Part shown: piece by piece, positions 56,459-64,000 of the stretch
Position numbering within the stretch: the first letter of the stretch is position 1
Layout of the letters: each line of letters starts with the position of its first letter
DNA from: Halichondria panicea
Lineage: Eukaryota; Porifera; Demospongiae; Suberitida; Halichondriidae
Reading direction: 5' to 3'
DNA: 64,000 bases
Assembly: GCF_963675165.1 (NCBI RefSeq)
Contig: NC_087385.1
Span: forward strand, 4,574,412 to 4,638,411
Position numbers and translations under genes: made by a program
The notes under the pieces: generated by a model
Told to the model about the DNA's origin: nothing
The model's input: the letters and a program-made list of their open reading frames with translations, nothing else
Databases searched by the model: none

Positions 56459-57486
56459 ATGGAGCAAGGTGAATTAATGCAAAATACAATAGGTGTTAAT
56501 GTTGCATCTGAGTATTAAACAACTATACACACACAGGTCAGACAACACAAGTTGGAACAAGGAAATCTTTCCCACCTCCCTCGTTCCGGTCGATGTGTTT
56601 TCACAACATCTGCGATGGCTTCAGGATAGGCAAGGAGGATCACTACTATGCTCTCTCCATTCGCATCACTATTGTGGCAGCTGTAGTGTTGGCATGGCTT
56701 CCAATGCTCTTCAGTGTGGCAGCCATCTTCATTGCAAAGAAGGTACACTGTCTATATAGACACGTGTGCAGTACCTACGTAATAATTTTATAGTAAATAC
56801 ATGCCATTTTGCATGATGACTACTACAAGAAAGAGACTAGAATGTGACCTGGCCGCCATGCCATAACTCAAGTCTATGACGATGTGTACTAAAATCTATA
56901 TATTTGCGTTGAGTTCGGCCCCGGAAGTTATGTAGTCAATCATGGCTTCATTTATGCTTTATGTGGTGGACAAATATGCCTGGGACTTCTAAATACTAAC
57001 TTTTAACTGGTTGGAGCTTACCAGCTCTACGGTATATAGATAAAAGTGCTTTTTAACAAGGAATTGAATGGTATATGAAACTTTAAATTTCAGTGAAGTA
57101 TGACAAAGTTATAACAACTTTATGAAGGTTGAACTCAACACAAATAAACTTTACAAGGTCATAATACTGGTGCGTACAGTAAAGGGAACACATACTTTGC
57201 ACAAACAAACTATACAGTGAAGAGATTTCTCTTTATTGTGTCCATTTTATTAGGCACAATCGAAGAATCAGTATATATTGTGATGTGTATTGAACCCTAC
57301 ATAACATGCACGCAGGCTCAAAAGTTGGATATTGAAGGCAACACAGCTGAGGCTGAGAAAAAGGCTGCTCTGGCCAAGAAGCTCAACATTGTAGCCTACA
57401 TCACTACCTGGATCTACATTAGTGCTTGGCCATTTTTAATCGTAGGAGTGGTGTTCTTAAATAACACTACTTATTACGCTTCATAA
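56459..57486 (+). CDS. CD225/dispanin-like small membrane protein, copy B
   Basis: Three exons: 56459-56468 (ATG GAG CAA G), 56537-56742 and 57316-57486, encoding 128 residues. The N-terminus is MEQGQTTQVGTRKSFPPPSF. The first hydrophobic segment is ITIVAAVVLAWLPMLFSVAA, followed by IFIAKK, the loop AQKLDIEGNTAEAEKKAALA, a second membrane segment and a polar end (NNTTYYAS). It shares exon phases and the loop with copy A but differs in its promoter, N-terminus and membrane segments, so it represents a second subfamily. The second intron (573 bp) is longer than in the others. Confidence 0.75.
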
Positions 57487-58198
57487 GAAAGAACACACAA
57501 AGTATTTTGAACTTTTGAGATAGGTCTAAACATTGTTATGACTATGTTTTATGTATAGCTTAGTTCTAGAAATGGAACACACGTATTTAAAAGAAGAATG
57601 TAAATACTGTACCCATCATAGCAATAATTATGTCATAGATATACCGAGTGTTGTATGAAATATACAGGCACAAGCCCGACGGTAATGTTGACTGGATATT
57701 GCTCTTTTATATCTCGAGGACTGTTACCAAATTATGCCTTACGGCTAACATGGAAAGTGTAACACGGAAGGGACTGTATGACTTTTATTACACGCTTGTT
57801 ACCTAATTGATAACATGATATATATAATTATAAGCGAAAGCACCACGGGTGCTGATGCCTCGGTGAAGGAGCCAAAGATGTATGGCAATGAAGCTACAGT
57901 ACTAGCAGACTATTATTAAATACACACATGTGCGTTGCTAGGAACAGTAGGAACAGAGGGAACAGCTGTTTAATAGTTTCAATGCTGACTTAGCATATTT
58001 CGCGACAATTATATGAAGTGTACTGATTGTATTATAAATATAATATTGAAAGTGCAGCATCACTGAACAACATTGATAATGGAGATTCCAAATAAAAGTT
58101 TACTTAAAGGGGTGGACATGTAGTGAGGTAAGTTCACAGGCAAGCCACAGAGCAACAGGATACCATTCAACAACCATACAAGTATAGAGACTGTCAAT

Positions 58199-58520
58199 AT
58201 GGAATCAGGTGAATAATTATATTGCAGCATTTTCTACTGTTTTTCATGCATCTGCATGCAGGACAAACTGAGTGAGATTTCCAAAACCAAATGTCATAAA
58301 TCTTTGCGCTTCGTATTGATGGATTCATTACAGGGAAAGAAGACCACTATATATACATATATAGATTGAGTGTAGCTGCTATCATCAATGCTAAAAAGGT
58401 ACTAGCAGTGCCAACATTCATACCCATGCACGTGCAAATAATCAGGTACATTGACCCATGACAATACATGTATATCATGCAGGCTCAAAAGTCAAACATT
58501 AATTTGTATGTATTGAAAGT
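58199..58520 (+). pseudogene. CD225-like copy C, broken
   Basis: Exon 1 (58199-58208) is intact. Exon 2 from 58261 has lost one base, giving GACAAACTGAGTGA with an immediate stop. The first membrane segment is deleted (CTATATATACATATATAG joins directly to ATTGAGTGTAGCTGC). Exon 3 begins GGCTCAAAAGTCAAACATTA and then breaks into the promoter of the next copy. Confidence 0.75.
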
Positions 58521-58678
58521 GCAGAAGAAACAGCATCATTGAACAACATTGATAATGGAGCATCCAAACAAAATAATGATTAGAGTATTTAAAGGGACAG
58601 TGAGGTATAGGTTCACGGGCAAGCACAGAGCAACAGGAGGAAACCATTCAACAACCGTATACAAGTAGGTGAATATAT

Positions 58679-59180
58679 TGCAGCATTCTCTACTGTTTCT
58701 CATCACCCATGCATCTGCAGGACAAACTGGAGCGAGATTCCCAAAACCAAACGTCGGGAATATTTGCTTCGCATCGAGTTCATTACAGGGAAAGAAGACC
58801 ACTACTATATATCTTGTCTCTGCCCACCTTGCTCGCTGCATTCCTTCTTCTTTTTGCTTGGCCAGGAATTCTGTTGAGTGTAGTTGCTCTAAAAAGGTGC
58901 ACCATTCATACCCAAGATTCATATTGCATGCACGTGCAAATAATCAGGCACGAGGAAACCAGTATTGTGATGTACATTGACTCGTAACAAAATATCATGC
59001 ATGTTCAAAACTGGACATTGAAGGGAATAAAACTGAGGCTGAGAGAAAGGCTTTTCTGGCTAAGAATCTCAACATTGCATCCTACATCATCTCTGGAGTG
59101 TTTCATAGTGATGTCAACGGTATTCCCAGTGGCACTTCACATTGGAATCAGGCTATACGCAGCTGATTTAGAACTACTGA
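58679..59180 (+). pseudogene. CD225-like copy D, broken
   Basis: The start exon is deleted (leader runs straight into the intron GTGAATATATTGCAG). Exon 2 (from about 58721) has a frame shift after CTTCGCATCGAG. The exon 3 acceptor has changed from GCAG to GCAT at about 58999, and exon 3 carries another frame error after CTCTGGAGTG. Similarity to copy F is otherwise high, so inactivation appears recent. Confidence 0.75.
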
Positions 59181-59419
59181 AATAAAGAAATAAAGAATAC
59201 AGACACGTATGTATGAATATTTCATAAATAAAAATTGTGACAAACTGAAATCACACAATCTGAGTGCTTGATCCACCCACTTTATTGATAAACAGCAGTG
59301 CTATATGGTTGTCTGCGCATGCGCAGAAAATAAGCATGCCTGCTCCATAGTAACAGCTGCCACACGCATGTGTATTTAAGGGACACGCCCATTTTCTGAA
59401 TTACTAAAAAGAAAATCCA

Positions 59420-59463
59420 AGCCGGATAATCAACTTAACGTTCCGGATAATCGAGGTTCTACT
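59420..59463. repeat. Single terminus of a pogo-like element
   Basis: GGATAATCGAGGTTCTACTG ends the stretch. Its inverse, CAGTAGAACCTCGATTATCC, is the type of end found on Tigger/pogo-like elements. GCCGGATAATCAAC occurs just upstream. No matching left terminus was found. Confidence 0.4.
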
Positions 59464-59560
59464 GTACTTTCTATAGATCTATATACATAATACACAAGCT
59501 AGATATACAGCTAGTGATACAGTCCTGCATGCTCACATTACAAAAAGGTGTCAGACTCGT

Positions 59561-59959
59561 TCAGTTAATGTCCATTTCACAGAGTTCAACTGGCTGTACC
59601 TCAGCGTAGATATTGTTGTCAATCATGTGCTTCAACACTTTTTCAGCGAGTTCTGTCTCTTCTATAGCTACTTTCAGCACTATTTTCAGCAGTGTCCTGT
59701 AGGTTGCATCAGCAGGATTGTGGCCTCTCCATGTTTTGAAACAACTCGGCATTGCCATTGTATTGCCTTGTGAAGCAGCTATGAACTTCACGTCTCCCAT
59801 CTCGGCGGCAGTCAGTCCCATTTTCTCGGTGAAGACATTCACATTGTTGAAGTGCTTCGCCAAGACAGGAAACTCGCTCTTATTAATCTCTGTATCTAGC
59901 ATTCGAGAGGCTTTATTATCTGGGTTGTACTTTCCTAAGAATTCTGCAACTTGGTCCAT
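59561..59959 (-). CDS. Death-domain protein, single exon
   Basis: An uninterrupted 132-codon frame whose residues about 25-117 fit a death-fold domain: LAKHFNNVNVFTEKMGLTAA (helices 1-2), then CFKTWRGHNPADATYRTLLK, which matches the hallmark W-x4-G-x2-AT-x3-LL of helix 5 and its approach, then a final amphipathic helix (ETELAEKVLKHMI). Death domains form signalling platforms in apoptosis and innate immunity. With no second domain it would be an adaptor or decoy. TATATAAG at 60019-60026 is 60 bp upstream of the ATG, and AATAAA at 59281-59286 (minus strand) lies downstream. It sits in the same TPP2 intron as the CD225 array, on the TPP2 strand. Confidence 0.7.
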   Translation of the reverse strand: MDQVAEFLGKYNPDNKASRMLDTEINKSEFPVLAKHFNNVNVFTEKMGLTAAEMGDVKFIAASQGNTMAMPSCFKTWRGHNPADATYRTLLKIVLKVAIEETELAEKVLKHMIDNNIYAEVQPVELCEMDIN

Positions 59960-60453
59960 TTCTGTTGGTGGGTTTAGTAGAAGGATATTCAGGGTTGTGG
60001 TGAGTAGGATATGCCTTGCTTATATAATTATGCGTATACTGTTGCTAAGTACATATTTATGGAGTCCCTGATTTTTTCCCTTATAAGTACTGACACGTAC
60101 AAATGCTATAGACATTGAAGGAATGGGCTAAATAGGATTCATTACGAGAGGTTAGAGAATCATGAGACTACTGCAGCACACCACCATGCACCCCCAGCAA
60201 AGGTTCACAGGACAGATGATCTAATCAGATCATATTTATGATTTGGTAACTGTAATCAAATTCATTATTACCTTGTAGCTTGTTGTTAGAAAATAAATGA
60301 ATGTAGCTAATGTTGCATCGAGTAATAAACTATAACTATACACACAACAACAACAACTTTTGTCAGCTCCAACAACATTGCCACACTCATACATACGTGA
60401 ACTTTCCCTCTGGCCCCTCAAGAGAATACACAGATAGCAGCAATGATAGAGTA

Positions 60454-60688
60454 CCGTATAGCGCGAAATTTTCGAGGCACTTATATTTCATGCATTGGCC
60501 TCTAAAAACCATTTCGTTGCACAATGTTCGCGGAATGACTGCTTACCGGAAGCCACGCCTTTAAATCTTTGCATGATAGCAGGTAATTCTAATTAAAGAA
60601 CACTTTTTGTGGACTTAATTTTCGTGTAGAATTCTAACCCCACAAAATCCGCGAAAATTAAGCCCCTCGAAAATTTCGCGCTATACGG
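60454..60688. mobile_element. CCGTATAGCG-family MITE, 235 bp, in a CD225-like promoter
   Basis: The ends CCGTATAGCGCGAAATTTTC and GAAAATTTCGCGCTATACGG are perfect inverses, with TA on each side (60452-60453, 60689-60690). The paralogous promoter of copy B (56362-56380) has the uninterrupted site GATAGAGTATATAAAG, which shows that the insertion occurred at the TA beginning the TATA box. Confidence 0.85.
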
Positions 60689-60777
60689 TATTATAAAAGG
60701 AGGCATATTCATCCCTAACTAAAACAATTTTCTACAAGCCTGCAGGTGTAGCGACTAATCAAATCAAAAAAGAAGTA

Positions 60778-61110
60778 ATGGAGCGAGGTGAATGAATGTA
60801 AAATATAATAGCTAATGTTGCATCCAAGTAACTAACTATACACACACACAAGTCAGACAACAGGTCAGACAACACCTTTCCACCCCCCTCATTCCAGTCC
60901 CTGTGTTTCAACAACATCTGCGACGGCTTCAGGATAGGAGGAGGATCACTACTACGCTCTCTCCATCTGCAACACTATTGTGGCAGCTGTACTGTTGGCC
61001 GGCATGGCTTGACAGTGTACAATGAAGATGGCTGCCACACTGAAGAGCATTGGAAGCCATGCCAACAGTACAGCTGCCACAATAGTGTTGCGGATGGAAA
61101 GAGCGTTTAT
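60778..61110 (+). pseudogene. CD225-like copy G (B-type), rearranged
   Basis: Exon 1 (60778-60787, ATG GAG CGA G) and the start of a B-type exon 2 (CATCTGCGACGGCTTCAGGA at about 60914) are present, but exon 2 has small deletions and then meets an inverted copy of itself. 60955-60999 and 61061-61105 are inverse complements around a spacer that is the inverted remainder of the exon. No exon 3 follows. The result is a hairpin-forming dead gene. Confidence 0.75.
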
Positions 61111-61170
61111 AGACATATGTGCAGTATACGTACCTACATGTACATAATAATACTGAATATAGTAAATAAG

Positions 61171-61200
61171 CTGCTCGTACGCCTTGTCGATTTGCATATG
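61171..61200 (-). pseudogene. Decoy copy of the TPP2 exon edge
   Basis: On the minus strand this reads IDKAYEQ, matching the start of the TPP2 exon at 54826. The acceptor AG directly before it has become AA (TGCAA against TACAG). Similarity continues into the adjacent intron (GCAATTGTTTT, TACTGAAAGTG, GCATCACTGA), so it arrived with the CD225-like copy E in one duplication. Confidence 0.7.
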
Positions 61201-61338
61201 AGATGAATCATATTATGGATTTGGATTACTAAGGTTATGAGCAATTGTTTTAAAATACTGAAAGTGTATAGCATCACTGATAATGGATCAAAATTGATAG
61301 ATTGGGTATACAGGGTTTTGCAGACATCAACAATAGTG

Positions 61339-61414
61339 TCGAGGGTTGAGCGTTCCTTATATGGAGTGCTTTGCGCTTTGTAATCTTCCATATAAGGAAC
61401 ACTCAACCCTCTAT
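61339..61414. repeat. Inverted repeat in the leader of copy E
   Basis: GAGGGTTGAGCGTTCCTTAT with ATGGA pairs with TCCAT and ATAAGGAACACTCAACCCTC around a 22-nt loop. It replaces the TTTAAAGGG promoter block seen in the sister copies and is likely a small foldback insertion. Confidence 0.65.
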
Positions 61415-61490
61415 GTTGCAAAGATTGAAGCATATACTCAGAAGCAAGCGGATACCATTCAACAACCGTATACAAATGGAGACTGTCAAT

Positions 61491-61999
61491 ATGGAATCAG
61501 GTGAATATATTGCAGCATTCTCTACTGTTTCTCATCACCCATGCATCTGCAGGACAAACTTGAACAAGATTTCCAAACCAAATGTCGCGAATATTTGCTT
61601 CATATCGATGTTTATTACAGGAAAAGAAAACCACTACTATATCCTGTCTCATCGTACCTTGGTCTTTGCATACATTCTCTTTTTTGCTTGGCCAGAAATT
61701 CTGTTGAGTGTAGCCACTATCATCAATGCTAAAAAGGTACACCATTCATATACCCAAGATTCATTGCACGTGCAAATTAGCAGGCACGAGGAATCCAGTA
61801 TTGTGATGTATATTGACTCATAATAAAATATCATGCAGGCTCAAGAACTAAGACATTGAAGGCAATAAAACTGAGGCTGAGAGAAAGGCTTCTCTGGCTC
61901 AGAATCTCAACATTGCATCCTACATCACATCTGTAGTGTGTTTCGTATTGGTGTCAACGGTACTCCCAGTGGCTATTTACGTTGGAATCGTATACAGTT
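61491..61999 (+). pseudogene. CD225-like copy E, broken
   Basis: Exon 1 (61491-61500) is intact. Exon 2 from 61553 reads GACAAACTTGA, a GGA to TGA change that stops translation at codon 7, with an A lost in TTTCCAAACC. Exon 3 has an extra base in GAACTAAGACATTGA, which creates another stop. The membrane segment (LFFAWPEILLSVATIINAKK) and second helix are otherwise preserved. A longer frame starting at 61371 reads through the first intron but still ends before exon 3. Confidence 0.7.
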
Positions 62000-62906
62000 A
62001 GCTACAATAAGGACATACGCCTGCATTAGGCTATAGGTACATGCATGTATATAATTATTTACAACTTGACATAGATTTTGTGGATTCACGTCACAATTAA
62101 GGTCCATTCCATTGTCATTTGATGTACTTCTAGGTACGTACAAACGCAGCTGATTTAGAATACAGATACTAGTTAGTGCACACTAGATGTTAGCCTCCTT
62201 CACAGCCTCTTCTTTTTTTGTTCTTTGTCACAATAGTTCAGTAAGATAAAATACGAGATGAATTGGAGGAACAAAGAAAGAAAGAAGAAAGAGACAAAGA
62301 AAAAGTAGAGCCTGCCTTGCTAAGTCGCGTGACGGTAGACAAGTGGTAGACAAGTGAAAATGAACGTGAGCAATCATTAGCTGGGCGGAGCCTGGCAGAG
62401 CAAAAAGCTATACAGCATGCCTATACGCGTATACGCATTGCAAACTCTAACATAAAAGCTGTTAGCATCCTGGATAGTATGCCAGAATCAAGTGTGGAGA
62501 CATCGTAGAACGAGGGCTTACCATTAAAGATCTAGATCTAGATCTAAATTTAGCTCAGTTTTTTTCCTGAGTTCAGAACAGACCCTAGTGGATATAATTA
62601 TTACAGCAGTATAGTCTTCTCTAGTCTTTCATACTTCCTAAAGGTCTCACGAAGGCTGTTCATAAAATTATGCACTCCAGTACAGGCAACTACTATGCTC
62701 CTGTCTAACTATTATTTAGAACATTTGAAACAGTAGGAACCGTGGGGACAATAGAAACAGCTGTAATAGTTTAAATGCTGTGTATAGCATGAGTATTACA
62801 CTTATATTGAAAGTGCAAAAAAAACGTATCACTGAACAAATTTAAAGGGTGAAGTAAGTTCACAGGCAGCAAGCATAAAGCAACAAGAAAGTATCATTTA
62901 ACAACC

Positions 62907-63441
62907 ATGGTGGAGACTGTCAATATGGAATCAGGTGAATATAAATTATTGCAGCATTCTCTACTGTTTCTCATCACACATCTGCAGGACAAACCAGAGC
63001 GAGATGTCCAAAACCAAATGTTGCGAATTTTTGCTGCAAACCAATAGCTCAGTGGATCATTACAGGGAAAAAAGACCACTACTATATCCTGTCTCTGCGT
63101 ACCTTGCTAATTGCATGCATTCTCCTTTTTGCTTGGCCAGGAATTCTGTTGAGTGTAGCTGCTATCATCATTGCTAAAAAGGTACACCATTCATACCCAA
63201 GATTCATTGCACGTGCAAATTATCAGGCACGAGGAATCCAGTATTGTGATGTACATTGACTCATAACAATATCATGCAGGCTCAAAAACTGGATATTGAA
63301 GGCAATAAAACCGAGGCTGAGAGAAAGGCTTCTCTCGCTAAGAATCTCAACATTGCATCCTACATCACCTCTTTAGTGTATTTCATAGTGGTGTTAACGG
63401 TACTCCCAGAGGCAATTTACTTTGGAATCGTATACAGTTAG
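62907..63441 (+). CDS. CD225/dispanin-like small membrane protein, copy F
   Basis: Three exons: 62907-62934, 62988-63181 and 63280-63441. Two in-frame starts exist, ATG 62907 (127 residues, MVETVNMESG) and ATG 62925 (121 residues, MESG). The second matches the conserved start of the other copies. The protein has a cysteine-containing N-terminus (RCPKPNVANFCCKPIAQW), the first segment LLFAWPGILLSVAAIIIAKK, the loop AQKLDIEGNKTEAERKASLA, and a second membrane segment ending FGIVYS. All splice sites (GTGAAT, GTACAC donors; GCAG acceptors) and phases are intact. The paired cysteines before the first segment recall the palmitoylated cysteines of IFITMs, but equivalence is not established. Confidence 0.75.
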
Positions 63442-64000
63442 CTACAATAAGGACATACACCTGCATGAGGCTATAGGTACATGCAGCTGATTTAGAACTA
63501 ATACTAGTTAGTGCACGCACACTAGATGTATTGATATGTATATATGCATGGATATTTCACATACAAATTTAATACATAGCGGTATATAATTATATTGGAA
63601 AGTTTATTTAATGAGTGACAAACTGAAATCACACTAGCTATTATATATAGAGTACTTTAAATAATTAGAACGTGTACGTTCATTACCTTTCACATATGCA
63701 TGGCTATCAAGAATTAAATATAGAAGGTTACAATTCCAATTAACAACATGGCCACACTTACACATACATGAATTTTCCCCTGTTACCTTTCAAGAGTACC
63801 TTAAGGTGACATTATTGCGGGTATTAATCTGCGATTGAGAGTAAAATCGTAGCTACTCACAGATAGTTGGAAAATGCAATTAAAACCACTTATGAGTAAT
63901 TAGAAACGCTATGAATTTCATAACTTGAACAGGATTTAGCGCAAAATTAAATAGCAGCAAAATGAGCTAAACACTGAAATCGCAGACAAATCTATACCTG
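63442..64000. other. Downstream of copy F; possible TPP2 exon edge at the end
   Basis: After the 3' UTR there is a leader-like phrase (AACAACATGGCCACACTTAC, TTTCAAGAG) also seen near 56305 and 60360, probably the start of another B-type unit's promoter region. The last bases, CTATACCTG, would read CAG then GTATAG on the minus strand, a possible donor at the end of the preceding TPP2 exon. Confidence 0.3.

Overview
The window is animal nuclear DNA. Its genes are split by GT-AG introns, it is rich in microsatellites and small DNA transposons, and it carries orthologues of conserved animal genes: an Asef/collybistin-type RhoGEF, CRNKL1, U2SURP and TPP2. Short introns, closely packed genes, a transposon-type integrase with a partner gene, DIRS-like gag debris and an array of CD225 (dispanin) genes suggest a non-bilaterian invertebrate, most probably a demosponge. 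The organism call is inference; the gene identities rest on recognisable protein sequence.

Layout. 1-24 kb is a repeat-rich accessory region. It holds gag-like zinc-finger fragments, several families of terminal-inverted-repeat elements, a small gene for a repeat-plus-membrane-segment protein (6725-7054), a zinc-finger-like ORF with one amber codon (8404-8796), and a damaged divergent pair: an integrase (minus, 12437-13687) and a RING-finger gene (plus, 13929-16193). A 75-bp foldback element sits between the pair. 24.4-33.7 kb is a 14-coding-exon RhoGEF of the Asef family (minus) with a second first exon at 30520-30696. 37.1-39.3 kb is CRNKL1 (minus), head to head and 198 bp from U2SURP (plus, 39516-47601, 25 coding exons). 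Both are splicing factors and probably share a bidirectional promoter. 48.3-54.8 kb is the 3' half of TPP2 (minus, 21 exons, 739 codons); the part encoding the subtilisin domain lies beyond the window.

From 54.83 kb to the window end lies what appears to be one long TPP2 intron. It contains a tandem array of CD225-like two-membrane-segment genes on the opposite strand (three intact, five broken) and a single-exon death-domain gene on the TPP2 strand. One duplication unit carried along the edge of a TPP2 exon, now a decoy with a destroyed splice acceptor.

Functionally, CRNKL1 and U2SURP act in the spliceosome, TPP2 is a giant cytosolic aminopeptidase, and the RhoGEF activates Rho-family GTPases. 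The CD225 array with a death-domain gene looks like a fast-evolving, possibly immune-related insertion in a housekeeping gene. Exon coordinates were worked out by eye from splice signals and phase. For the four large genes every exon-exon phase agrees and the summed coding lengths are divisible by three.
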